From assembly GCA_963675135.1 (NCBI GenBank), contig OY776129.1, positions 71,207,348 to 71,271,347 of the forward strand: a DNA stretch of 64,000 nt. Direction: 5' to 3'. A program made the position numbers and the translations under genes. The DNA comes from Galeopsis tetrahit. Lineage: Eukaryota; Streptophyta; Magnoliopsida; Lamiales; Lamiaceae. Below are positions 36,601-47,440 of this stretch, one piece after another. The notes below the pieces were generated by a model, which saw only the letters and a list, made by a program, of their open reading frames with translations, was not told where the DNA came from and did no database searches. Position 1 is the stretch's first letter. Every line of letters starts with the position of its first letter.

Positions 36601-38353
36601 CCGTCGCAATGACAATTTTATCTTTTTCCGCCTCTGCCTGTGCGTCACTTTTGTCCTTTGCATGATCATTATTGGTATCTTCATCATCTGCATCATCACT
36701 GTCGCTTCCAGAAGAATCAGAGTCTGCGAATTTAATGATTTTGTTCAAAGGCTTCTTAGATAGTCCTGCTTCTTCATCAACTTTGGGCTCTATACCCTCT
36801 ATAAGCTCATCATAAAACTGTCTCAAAGAACAAACGTAAATTAACTGAGTTGACTTTGTCAAGCTTCAAAGAAAGGAAAAGAAAGAGAATCCATAAAAAA
36901 TTATATCATTTGTGTGTTAATTATAGCTCTGTTGATTAAAAATGTTAGTGTGCGTTTTGTACATTAATGCTAAAACTCACAAAAACATTACATAAAATTA
37001 AATTAAACATATTAGCATATGATGAATTAATAAATTGAAGTTCAAAAGCACATATGGCATAACATCTCATAATGACACAAATCAAAGGCTAACAAGTAGC
37101 AAAATAATCATCCACATTATCACATTCATCATCATGATCCGCGTCCTACTCATCATCAAAATGGGGATCTTCATCACAAAATTCTTCTTCCTCCTCATCT
37201 TCACCTTCCAATAGTAAAATTCAACTTCTTCATCTCTCGATGAGTGTTGGCAAACTCTATTAACAGCATTCTTCAAAATCATTTAATAGCTCTTGTTTTA
37301 GAACTCAATACACATTCTTTAAGTAAATAAGTCTTTGATGAAAATGCTTTATTCAAGTGTGTGTTCCAACATGCAGATAAACTAATAAACCAGTAGCACA
37401 TGTACAGTGAATAAAAGCATCATCCAAATAAACTCATGCATCCACAGCTCGACCAAACGGGCGGCAAACGAGAAAACTTAGTAAAGGAGCATTTGTGATC
37501 AACCCATAAAATTAGAGTTCACAGTGAGCATATATGCAAATTTGACACAAACATGCAATTTTATCACCAAAAAATAAACAGTGTTGAAGGGACAAAAGAG
37601 TTGTCAAAAAATAAAGAAGGGACAAAACAAAACAAAAAACAGCCATCTCATGAAATTGACCATATGATAAAAAGGCAAGTCTTGTGCGAGACCAACTCGT
37701 ACTATGTATTCAGTGTGACACATCACTTTTAAGGTAAAAAAATGCTCTTTCCAAAACAGTAAAAAGTTAATTTTTATGAGAAAAACACAAGTTACACTTT
37801 TTTTTAATGTTCAAATTGATATTTTCTTTTGAAAAGTGATACTACTAAACAATACTAATATCGAGGACCACCAAACCTCCCCATTTTATTAATATCAAAA
37901 TTTGGAAGAAACAGAAACACAAATATTAACAAATAGGGAATTGTATATAATAAGATCATTTAAACAACTAAAAATCTAAACCCCAAAAGTTCATCAACAA
38001 GCACTCATCCAGAGATTCAATTATATATATTTGATGCAAAAAAAAAAACATACAGAGTCGATAACATTAATGGCTTCGTGTGAGGCTTGGTATTCCCTCC
38101 CACCATCACACGTTATAAAGAAGCCCTCAACTCCTGGACGTAAAGGGTAAGCACCCTTTTTCACCGGCTTCTGTAAAAATCAACCATTAAAAGAAAAGGA
38201 ATAATTTAATTTATTTTTAGCAGCAGCCCTTCGAGGAGAAGAAAAACAGAAAAATACAAATAAGATAATTCTTACATTATGGGGAAGGTAATTCTTTCTG
38301 CTCTTGTTATTTTTGGAGGAGTTGGTCGACTTGGATTTGTTCTCAGGCGCCAT
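33670..38353 (-). CDS. THUMP-domain tRNA acetylation adaptor (THUMPD1/Tan1-like)
   Basis: Seven exons on the minus strand join to 401 aa: 38276-38353, 38054-38170, 36284-36817, 35340-35479, 34902-35022, 33830-33970, 33670-33744. The protein starts MAPENKSKSTNSSKNNKSRK (basic). It continues with KGAYPLRPGVEGFFITCDGGREYQASHEAINVID, the signature of the THUMPD1/Tan1 N-terminus, then a long acidic linker with an internal duplication. The THUMP domain follows: RFNKLDTGCNGVVFIQMRKK, RFLLRVLPVEVSCYTSDEEI, FAVLYDARANTGVDRAKVIDAVA, ending ISIVVQVVKTICLIGVVEKY. Yeast Tan1 and human THUMPD1 help the NAT10/Kre33 acetyltransferase make ac4C at position 12 of tRNA Ser and Leu. The same role is inferred here. 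The protein is longer than Tan1 (289 aa) because of the acidic linker. The exon-4 donor (AG|GTTCAT) is weak. A Mutator-like element lies 160 bp upstream of the ATG. Confidence 0.93.
34024..34372. mobile_element. Long-TIR MITE in an intron of the THUMPD1-like gene
   Basis: The left arm (GAGTTAAAATCCATTTTGGTC..AAAAGTCCCAAAAAAGTTAA) is matched inverted by the right end (..AACTTCTTTGGGAC..GGGACCAACATGGATATAACTC). Arms are ~80 bp. Flanks (TTAAACAAAA and CTAAAACAAAA) may be a degraded 9-bp target duplication, as in Mutator-like MITEs. It lies in the intron 33971-34901. Confidence 0.65.
35722..36134. mobile_element. MITE of the GGGTATG family, copy 1 (THUMPD1-like intron 3)
   Basis: It runs from GGATATGTTTGATTAGGGAT to AAATCCCAAATCAAGCATACCC. 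The right end, inverted, reads GGGTATGCTTGATTTGGGAT and continues TTCAAAATCTTGATAAATAG, which is shared with the copy at 56529. The interior also matches (GTTTGTTTTGAGATT). Confidence 0.7.
36491..36692 (-). repeat. In-frame 120-bp tandem duplication in the THUMPD1-like acidic linker
   Basis: The block beginning GACAATTTT recurs exactly 120 bp apart (36491 and 36611) with ~85% identity over at least 80 bp. The protein shows DDEDTNNDHAKDKSDAQAEA then EKDKIVIA, and again DDEDTNNDLPKDKNDVQTEV then EKDKIVLA. The 40-residue period keeps the frame and lengthens the acidic region. Confidence 0.9.
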
Positions 38354-38513
38354 TGAATTGAAGAAGTGATGAAGAAAGAGTGGAGAAAATGGTGAGGTTT
38401 ATGCGGAGGTTCGTTATTTTTTGGGCCCTTTGGTTTATATATCCCGTGGAGCTGCTGAAGCCCAATGGGCCACTTTCCCAATTTTTGTGTGAGAGAGAAA
38501 CGGTTTTGTCAAA

Positions 38514-39663
38514 GGGCGCGGCTAAAGGCACCCAAGGATCCTACGAGGACACCCACAAAACGGATGAGGATACCCACGTAGAAAATACAAAATTACCCTC
38601 CCCTCCATTAAAACATTCTTTCTCTCTTTCTCACCCACATTCTTTCTCTCTTTCTCACGAATCTCACCCACAAATCGCCAGCACCTACTCTGACGGCCTT
38701 TCCCCCACGCAGCCAGCTCCGTCGTGCACCTGCAACAGCTCCGCCGCGCACGCAGCCTCTCCCCCGCCCCTTTCGCGGCCGCAGCCCACTCCGCCAACGC
38801 CGCTCGACGTCGCGCCGCCCTCCCCGTCACGCTTCCTTCCACGGCGTGCGTCCTTTCGCCGTCACGTCGCCCTCCCGTCGCGCTGCCCTCATGTCGCTGC
38901 CGCCTGCAACCATCTCCACCGCCCCTCGTTCGCGGCCGCCGCCCTCCCTTCTCCCCACAGACGCGGCCGCCGCCCACCCCCTCCTCCCCTCGCCGCCGCC
39001 GCCGCTACACAGGTAAGTTTAGTTAGAAAAATTAGGGTTTCTTAAAAAAAAAATTAGGATTTTTCTGATTTTTTTTTAAGTTTGGGAATTATTTTTGAAC
39101 ATAGTGCGTTTGTTTTGGAAAAAAAATCGAACAACTTGAATTTGTTTTGGATAAATTTTGAACAAGATGTTCGATTTTTTTTTCCGGACAAATTTAAGTT
39201 GTTTTGAAAAAAAATTCGAACATAGTGCGTTTGTTTTGAAAAAAATTTCGAACAACTTGAGTTTGTTTTGGAAAAAATTTCGAACAAGATGTTCGATTTT
39301 TTTTTTCGGACAAATGTAAGTTGTTTTGAAATTGTTTTCGAACATATTGAGTTTGTTTTGGTAAAATTTTCGAACATCTCAACTTTGTTTTGGTAAAAAT
39401 TTCGAACATGTTAAAATTTTATTTTTGTTGTTGAAATTTTAATTTTTAGGATTTTTGATGTTTTGGTGTTGATGGTGGGAATTCGGAATGATTCGGATGT
39501 GAAATGATGAATTGCGTGTGAACCGGAATAGATGGGTGTACTCATCGGCGTTTTTTAAAAAAACTAACGGAGGGGTAAAAACGTCTTTTCGCACCACCCT
39601 TGGGACAAAAAAAATTCTCTGTGGATGTACTCATAGGAAATCCGGGTGCCTTTAGCCGCGCCC
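38514..39663. mobile_element. Non-autonomous Mutator-like element (MULE), 1150 bp
   Basis: Both ends carry the 20-bp perfect inverted repeat GGGCGCGGCTAAAGGCACCC, extended imperfectly to ~44 bp (..TCCTA-GAG-ACA-CCACA on both). The element is flanked by 9-bp direct repeats TTTGTCAAA (38505-38513, 39664-39672), the diagnostic target duplication of Mutator elements. Inside, from left to right, are a CT-rich stretch with a duplicated ACCCACATTCTTTCTCTC, a GC-rich stretch (~38690-39012) ending in a good splice donor (ACACAG|GTAAGTTTAG), and an AT-rich minisatellite. No transposase is encoded. The GC-rich block looks like a captured gene fragment or promoter/exon (inference). Confidence 0.88.
39099..39420. 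repeat. Minisatellite inside the MULE, ~30-bp monomers in a ~121-bp higher-order unit
   Basis: Monomers of the type TTTGTTTTGGAAAAAATTTC plus GAACA repeat. The higher-order unit starting ACATAGTGCGTTTG at 39099 recurs at 39220 and, diverged, at 39342. Each unit includes GATGTTCGATTTTTTTTT and a CGGACAAAT motif. The overlapping open frames in this block are only translations of the repeat. Confidence 0.85.
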
Positions 39664-39672
39664 TTTGTCAAA

Positions 39673-41378
39673 AAAGAATAATTTATTAAATTCAATTGGA
39701 TATCTATTGGATTTTTTTGTGGAATATATTTTATTTATGGATTTATATAGATTTTCATAAACTATTGGAAGATTTTTTTTTTAATATAAGTGTTTTTTTT
39801 AAATTAATATTATATATATATATATATAATATTTTACTAATAAACAAAAAAAATATATATATATATATACTATATAAATTTTATATATTAATTCGGGCGA
39901 GTAAGATACCCGCGATCCCACCCATACTCAATACGGGGTGGATCCGACCTGACCCAAAGCTCGTGGGGTGGGTGGGTACCCGCGGGGCGGGTCAATATTG
40001 TCATTTTTACTTCTCATCTTTCGTCTTGAGAGTTCTTTGAGAAAATCAGTTGAAATCTCTAGTTTTTAATAGAGATTTTGGATAGTAAAATTTATTTATA
40101 ATTTTGAAGGAGAGTCGGTTGAATACCTAAAGATTTTTAAAGACTTTTTAAAATCCGTATTGAATACCTCAAAATTTTAAAAAACTTTTGAAAATTCGAA
40201 TTGAATATTCTCAAACTTTGAAAGTCCAAAAATATTTTACAGAATCCACAACGAATACACCCCCTACGTCTTAATATAATTATAGGTGTCTCATTTCAAA
40301 ATTTAATTTGTACATATTTCTCACTTTAAATTTTCATTTAAATTATTTTATCAATTTAAGGTCCACATTTGAAGAAAAAATTAAAGTCATATTTGATGAT
40401 TAAAAAAAGAGAGTGAGAATTATTTCGGAAATAAAAAGTAGATTTAAAAAACAATATATACATATTTATGCAAAAAAAAAAAGGGGTTAAATTTCGAAAA
40501 AAAATCATATGTTTAGATTTTTTATTTTTAATAAAAGGCTGTATTTTGGAAAAATAAGTTGACTTGAATTTTTCAGAAAAAAAAAAGTAAAAAAAATGTT
40601 AGATTTCGACAAAAGTTTCCAATTTTATTTCAAAAAATGTGCATTTTTTGCAAACCCGATTTGAAAAACTCGGTTGCCAGTTTTTTTTTTCTTTTTTCAA
40701 TCAATTTTTTTTTCCGAACACATGAATACTTAGTTTACATTATTGTATAAACAAGTAGAATGGGACAGCCCAACCACAATATTCGATAGATCTATCAAAG
40801 TAAAAGAGTTTGATAAAAAACGAAATTTCATAGAAAGACAATGAGCTATCACATTTGTGCTTCTTTTGACAAAATAAATTGAAACATTTTGTAAATTGAG
40901 CTAATAAATTTTATGCCAACAAATGTAACAAAAAAACTTATACGTGGACAGAAGGAGTATTAAAAAATATTAACGGGTAATAATAATATTCTTTTCTTTT
41001 GTATTCCACACATTCTTTTAAAATTTATGTAGAATAAACTTGTCTGATATTTATATTTTGAATGCTTTTGAAGAAGGTAAATTAACAAAAAAAAAATCGG
41101 TAGACTGCGTAGATTGGTGAAGTATACAGAAGTGCGTGCACACATACAATATTAAAAAAAAAAAATTGAATTAATCCAACTAAATATGAGCAATACTTGT
41201 ATAAAATATTTTACACATGAAACATAATTGGAATGATCTCATATAGACTTGCATTATTTTTTCATAAAACGTGTATGTTGAAAAGTGTAAGTCAATAAAT
41301 GCAACACAATTTTTTATATAGAGTGCAAGTCATTATAATTGAAAAGTGCAACACAACAAAAGTGTAAGTCATTGTAAC
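39673..41378. other. Transposon remnants, no gene
   Basis: 39690-40265 resembles the interior and right end of a Harbinger-like element (..ACAGAATCCACAACGAATACACCCCC at ~40235-40260). A GC-rich patch at ~39893-39990 (GATACCCGCGATCCCACCC, GGTACCCGCGGGGCGGGT) is typical of old hAT elements. A possible degenerate Stowaway pair lies between ~40265 and ~40960 (GGACAGAAGGAGTA at its right). A GAAAAGTGTAAGTC/TGCAACAC repeat begins at ~41276. Confidence 0.45.
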
Positions 41379-42107
41379 TGTCAAGAAATCTAGTCGATTA
41401 GACGTCTCTAACCAAGTAGAAGGCTTGAAGATATAAGAAGTAACCCAACTAAGATAGTAACTCGAAAAAGTAATCAACGAGACAAACAACACACAGATGA
41501 TTTAAGTGGTTCGATCAATGTGATCTAAATCCACTGGACCAAGCGAGTACTTCTTTGATTGATAAGGAATGTTTACACACCCATTCACTCGAAATATGAT
41601 ATTTCTTCACTTCACTCGTGAACTCACACAACTCAAAGATCACAATCGTACTTGCATCCAAAATCAATCTTTACAGTGAACAAATACAAGAGTATATAAA
41701 GACTAAGATAGTTGCTGCAGTTTAGGAACCGTTAAGAAGTTAGCAACTGTTTGTAACAACTCATGTGCTCTGTTTAATGGCCAACTGAAATGGTAATTAT
41801 GTCCTCAAATAGTTGAAATTGTAATACAGTTAGTTAAACTAACTAACTTTCATATCAGAAGACTTGTTTGTAAAGATCAGATGACTTCTACTTATCTGAT
41901 ATCCAACTCTTCTGAGTTGTTCTTAACCAAAAGGATAGACTCCATACTCTGCTGATGTTACTCTGTTGATATGACCAACTGTGCTGAACTCTAAGCATCT
42001 CCTCCTCAGGACCTCAGCTGACTGAACACATTCACTCATCTGATTTGACCTAAATCATCTTATCTAATCTTATCAGCCGACTATGGGATTATGAGATAAC
42101 ACTCATA
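41379..42107. mobile_element. Possible solo LTR or TRIM-like insertion
   Basis: This ~730-bp segment interrupts a region of AAAAGTGCAACAC/AAGTGTAAGTCA repeats that resumes at 42108. It begins TGTCAAGAAATC and contains GATTTAAGTGGTTCGATCAA, a motif common in plant Copia LTRs. The flanks GTAAC and GTAAT could be a 5-bp target duplication with one change. It ends CTCATA rather than the usual CA, so the call is tentative. Confidence 0.4.
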
Positions 42108-42406
42108 GTAATTAAAAAGTGGAATACAATATTATTAAAAAGTGTAAGTCAGTATAACAAAAAAATGCAACACAATATTTTAATGAAAAATGTAAATTAT
42201 TATAATTGAAAATTGCTACATAATATTAATGATAAATGCAAATTCATATAATTAAAAGGTGTAATTTTTGAAAATTCACTAAAAGCGCAACTCAATTTCT
42301 CATATAGAATTGATTCTACACTAAACCAACCCAACATGATAATTTATGAAAGTTCACTAATCAATGATTATATTTTGGGTTAATTCTAAATAAATATGGA
42401 ACATTT

Positions 42407-43346
42407 AGTCTCATTGTCAATTTAATTACGACCTTTTCAATTATTATAAAAAAACTTCAACTTTTTATCGTGTTGCAATTTGTTACACATTTTTTTATTT
42501 CGGTCAGCAATCGATGACATGGCTTGTCGGAGCTCACCACGTCATATTATACATATTTTTTTCCACACCACATTACAAATTAAATAAAACTTTAAAAATA
42601 CAAAAATAAAACTCGTGCTTCTTCTCACTCCTTCCACGCAGCTTCTTCTCAAAATTCGACCAAGTTTCTTCTCTTCTTAAAAAATCAAAATCATCCAAGT
42701 CTAAAAAAGAAAAAACAGTCACGCATCTAATTATTTGTCTAAAAACTAAATAAAACCCCAAATCACATAAGGGGAAGAACCCTATCCCAAATCCATTATA
42801 AATTTTTTGGTTTTGTCTAATTTCTCTTTTTTAAAGTTTCAAAATATCTAAAAATTGATATTTTCAAACCTTAAAAAAGATAAATGAGACAAAGTTAGAA
42901 AATTGATCATAGATTTGGGATAGGGTTTTTCTTATGTGATTTGAGTTTTTGTCTAGGTCGATAATTAGATGCGTGAGTGTTTTTTTTTTTTTTTTGAGTG
43001 ATTTGATTATTTTAAGATGAGAGAAGCTTGATTGAGTTTGAGAAATTGAGAATAAGAGGTGGGAAAGAAGGAGTGAGTTTTATTTTTGTATTTTTAATTT
43101 TTTTTTTTTGTATTTGTAATTTTTTTTTAATTTGTAATGTGATGTAGAAATTAATAATAAAATATGGCGAGCTCTGACAAGCCGCGTCATCGATTGTTGG
43201 TCGAAATTTAAAAATGTGTATGAAATTGCAACACGATGAAAGGTGGTCTTTTTTTTAATAACAATCAATAAGGTCGTGATTAAGATGAAAGTTGGGGTTT
43301 TTTTAATAACAATAAAAAATGTCGTGATTAAATTTATAATGAAACT
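42407..43346. repeat. Giant fold-back element, ~940 bp, arms over 400 bp
   Basis: The left half is mirrored by the right half around ~42875. Examples are CAATCGATGACATGGCTTGTC/GACAAGCCGCGTCATCGATT, AATTAGATGCGTGA/TCACGCATCTAATT, ATTTGGGATAGGGTT/AACCCTATCCCAAAT, and termini AGTCTCATTG..TTTAATTACGAC/GTCGTGATTAAA..AATGAAACT. No ORF of a transposase is present. It is probably a fold-back transposon or MULE MITE with very long TIRs. A target duplication was not found. Confidence 0.85.
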
Positions 43347-43350
43347 AAGG

Positions 43351-43470
43351 GGGTGTATTGGTTGTATTCAATTCGAATTTTTTAAAGTCTTTAAAATTTT
43401 TGAGTATTCAATATGGATTTTAAAAGGTCTTTATGTATTCAATCGTTTATGAATTTTAATACTATATGAA
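43351..43470. repeat. Left terminus of a PIF/Harbinger-like element
   Basis: GGGGGTGTATTGGTTGTATTC begins here and continues with AATTCGAATTTTTTAAAGTC, the inverse of the termini seen near 650 and 40260. The region up to ~44010 holds no gene. Confidence 0.5.
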
Positions 43471-44134
43471 TTTTCTTTGATTATCTTCAAAAAAAAAATA
43501 TAAATAGATTTCACCCTCAAAATATCTTCTAAAAACTAGAAATTTCAACTTATTTTTTTAGAGAACTGAAAACGAAAGAAAAAAACTTTTGTTGTTCTTC
43601 TAACAAAGGTATTAACACAAATTTTTTGTTGCTCTTTGTTTTGAATTTTGAGTATGGATTGGTTGAACATTTTGAGTGATTTTGAGGTAGAGGTTGTGTG
43701 TGGAGGATTACAGGTGAAAAATGTTTGATGTGTGAAAATACTGTGATTGGTTTAGCTTAATTAACATTATTCTCTATAAATAACTATTTATTTATAAATA
43801 ATAACTCACGGCTTAGTAGATTTTTTTGTTTGTTCAGTGATGAAGACTCGACTGTTAATCTACTGCATTTTTCGCCCTTATCAATTTTGATTTACTTTGC
43901 TTCTTGTACAAAGATTATTAGGAATATTAACCAGATTTGTATATATCTTTTAATGTTCATCAAATGGATAAAAAAAATGTATATCGACCTTTTAAAAAAA
44001 AAAAAAAAATCTAAGGTTGTGTTTGGATGAATGGATTTAGGTATGGATTTTAAATCCATAATCTAAATTCACTCCACCTGTTTGGATTAAATGAATGAAT
44101 TTCAAATATTTAGCATCTCTTTTTAGTTAAAATT

Positions 44135-47100
44135 ATAGATGTTTATCCGGGTTGGGCTAACCGGGCCGGTCCGTTTAACTCTGAAAAATGTAGGGTTAGG
44201 GTTAATGAATTATAGGCCCGTTTAAATCCGGGCTTTTTTTGACCCAGACCGGTTAGCCCGCAGGTCTACAGGGCCAGTCCGCTAGCCCGAATTGGTACCA
44301 TATATATATTTTTTTAATATATAACATGCAAATAAATTTTGGGTTATTTGGACCATATCCATAATTATAATCATTAAGCAATCAATTACCGTTCATTAGT
44401 CATTAATACTTTTTTTTTATGGGGAAATCAGTATATAGGACATTTCACCTATAGAAACTCGAAATAAAGACAAAAAATTTAAAAGTTAGGAAGAAGGACA
44501 GTTTGATTTATAAAAGTACAATTTTAACCTCCGTTTATAAATAAAATCGAAATTTGCATATTCAATTAAGATAAAATAGGAAATTCAAAACAGGGCTGAT
44601 GAAATATTAAATTCCCGGAAATCTCGGTCATAATTGCGTTCGAAATTTCAAACTTTCCTAAATATCCATCGGTCATAATCTCGGTCATAATTGCCTTCAT
44701 AATTGCGTTCGAAATATTAAATTCCCGAATAGACAATCTTAAACAATCTGGATGGAAAACCGTAGCAACAAAAAAAAAAGAAAAAAAAATACATATGATG
44801 TAATTAATTCAGTAACGTGGAACGTTTTCTATGGAATATATGCGCACGTATATGCCAAACAAATATGCACATTGAGATATGTGCAGTATGGAATGCAAAA
44901 TACACCATTTTTTTCTATATTTATGATTACTACGATAATCATAGTATTATTACGTGAATCATTTGGTTATAGATGTTAAATATAAAAAGTATTATTATAA
45001 TATTGACGTGTACATGTTATGCAAAAGTAGATATCAAAATAAATTATTCATTTTAGAAATTTTAATTATAATATTATTTATAGAAAAAAATTATCATTGA
45101 ATATCAGTATGTTTGAAAATGTCAAAAATATATTGTTGGTTTGGATTACGTGAGATAATTATGGGGAGGAGTGGATATATTTAAATTTAATAATATTAAT
45201 TATGATTGATAGATTATAATCTTTTAACATTACTTTTATAATTGTATGGATTATTTTAATATGAGATTAATTATTATGATATTCCATGATTTTATTCGAT
45301 GCCATAAAAAACATTATATTATGGGTTGAGTTAACTATATCTGGCCCTAACATAAGTAATTAATGAATACATATCTAGTTAGTGCATATATTGAAATATA
45401 TGATAAACATTTAATGCACATGTGTAAATATAAGTTGAATATAAGCTAAACCTGTAAATCATATTCCAAAAAACAAAATATACTCTAAGCAAAAAAAACA
45501 ATATGGAAGAAGACAATATGAGCCACATACCGATTACTTCGTTAACAATGTCTTCGAACTTTGAAGATTGTTGAACACGGATCAACTTGGTTTTCTCCTC
45601 GAATTCGAACTTTAAAATCACAGCATATTTCATTTCTGATTCAGTAAATTAACTTCTCCAATTAACACGTTCAATAGAACCCTAAATCGCATAATATAAA
45701 ACAGGGGCGAATTAGAAAAGATTGAATATCGTGTTGGACAGGGTATATATTGGAAGAACAATGAACTAATAGAATTATTGATTATTGAATTAAAACAACA
45801 CGGAATAAAATTGCATACCTTGATAATGGAATGGTTCTCGGATGAGATTTAGAAACTCAAAATTAACTCTATTTTGGGTAGTTCGGTGATGATCGCATAT
45901 TGCAGATCGAATTATTGATTATCGCAAATGGAATTACCGCATCAACACCGAATTCATACATTCACAATGGAATGATTATCGAAGATAGCGCAAATGGAAT
46001 TTGCAGATCGAGTTATTAATTATCGCAGATGGGATTTGCAGCAACACCGAATTCGTAACTTCAAAACGGAATGTTTTTGGTATAGAAGATAACATTGTTG
46101 ACCATGAAATGATTTAAATTTAAAATATAATTTTAATTTACAATTTGATTTAAAATTAAAATCTTAATATTAATTTAAATTATTGTTTTAATTTAAATGA
46201 TTGGTGTGATGAAAGAATAAGGGTATAATTGGTTATTTGGTTATGAATTTGACCTTAATTCTAATACTATGATTTTTTGTCTCTTTTCCTAGTTGTGATT
46301 GTCCCTAATCTTAATTAAACTCTTTTTTTATTAGATTATAATATTTTTTAGCTTTATTTCACTATATTAAGAATCAATGAGTTCTAGAATTGTGTTTAAA
46401 TTATACTTTTATTTTCTAATTTAACGACCATCAACTAATTATATATTTTTCTATTTTATTTTCTTGTTGGACGTGTCAATTAAGACCTTTAATTTTAAAA
46501 GTAAAAAAATTATTGTAGCCCGTTAGTGGCCCGTGGCCCGCTAGGGTTAGGTCTCAACAATTGTAGGACCGTTAAGTATGATTGGGTGGGTAAATATATC
46601 GAAATTTCGGTATACCGAGCTTTTCATACCGAAAAATATCGAAATTTTCGGTAGGGTATGATATCATACCGAAATTTTCGGTATGGTAACGGTATGGAAA
46701 ATGATCATACCGCGGTATTTCGGTATACCGAAATTTTTTCGGTATGAAACGGTATATCGATATACCGAAACTTTAATAGAATAATAATTTTATATTATTT
46801 TTAAATTAAAATAACTTTAATTATTAAAACATAAATAAAATAAACCTTAAATAATTAATTTCGGTATAAAACAATGCTTCAATATTTTCGGTATGAATTG
46901 ATATACCGGTATTTCGATATGAAATGATGGTTCAATATTTTTTATACGAATTGCTATACCGATATACCGTACCGAAAATTCGGTATACCGAAATTACGGT
47001 ACGGTATCGATATGAATTTTTACATACCGAAAATTTCGGTATGGTAACGGTATGAATTTTTTCAATATCGAAATTTTCGGTATGATAACGGTATGGTTCG

Positions 47101-47214
47101 GTATACCGTACCGAACCACCCCTGTATGAACCGGATAAGGCCCTAACCCGTTTAGCCCGTAGCCCTGTAGGGTTGGCCCTATAGGGCTAGGGCCAGCCCG
47201 ATAGACATCTCTAG
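44135..47214. mobile_element. hAT-like element, ~3.1 kb, nested in the Harbinger MITE
   Basis: Its ends are inverted: left ATAGATGTTTATCCGGGTTG and right, inverted, CTAGAGATGTCTATCGGGCT. It is flanked by an exact 8-bp duplication TTAAAATT (44127-44134, 47215-47222), the hAT signature. Subterminal GGGCCGG/TAGCCCG repeats are present on both sides. No intact hAT transposase was seen. A short open frame with a folded-protein look lies at 45379-45633 (minus). Confidence 0.78.
46590..47115. repeat. Dense palindromic CGGTATACCGAAAT array
   Basis: ATTTCGGTATACCGAAATTT and variants (ATACCGAAATTTTCGGTATG, GGTAACGGTATGG) repeat throughout, many of them palindromic. It ends GTACCGAACCACCCCTG and is flanked by TATGA on both sides. 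This suggests a smaller hAT-type element nested within the larger one. Confidence 0.7.
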
Positions 47215-47440
47215 TTAAAATTGAGAGAATTTTAAATTTTCACTAAAACACGTCATTTGAAATCCATCAATTTTTAAATAATTCAATTTGAAATCAACTC
47301 ATCCAAACACAACCTAATAGAAATCCAATTGAATACACTTCAATATTTATTTAGAAATAGGGGTAGATGCTTATAAGTTTTTGTTATTTTTGCGACTAAA
47401 TATTTATTTGGCGCATAATACGCGGGTTTTGGAGAAATTG

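Larger units (their letters stand above)
44015..47314. mobile_element. PIF/Harbinger-like element split by a nested insertion
   Basis: It starts GGTTGTGTTTGGATGAATGG and ends CAACTCATCCAAACACAACC, flanked by TAA on both sides (44012-44014, 47315-47317). Without the nested element (44135-47214) the original would be a ~210-bp Tourist-like MITE. Confidence 0.75.

Noticed and set aside
38380..39045. 221-codon open frame on the plus strand, rich in Pro/Ala/Arg
   Set aside because: It starts in the THUMPD1 leader, crosses the MULE boundary and reflects GC-rich low-complexity cargo. It is no recognisable protein.
39054..39409. Overlapping minus-strand frames rich in FxKTN and CSK motifs
   Set aside because: They are translations of the TTTGTTTTGGAAAA minisatellite in all frames.
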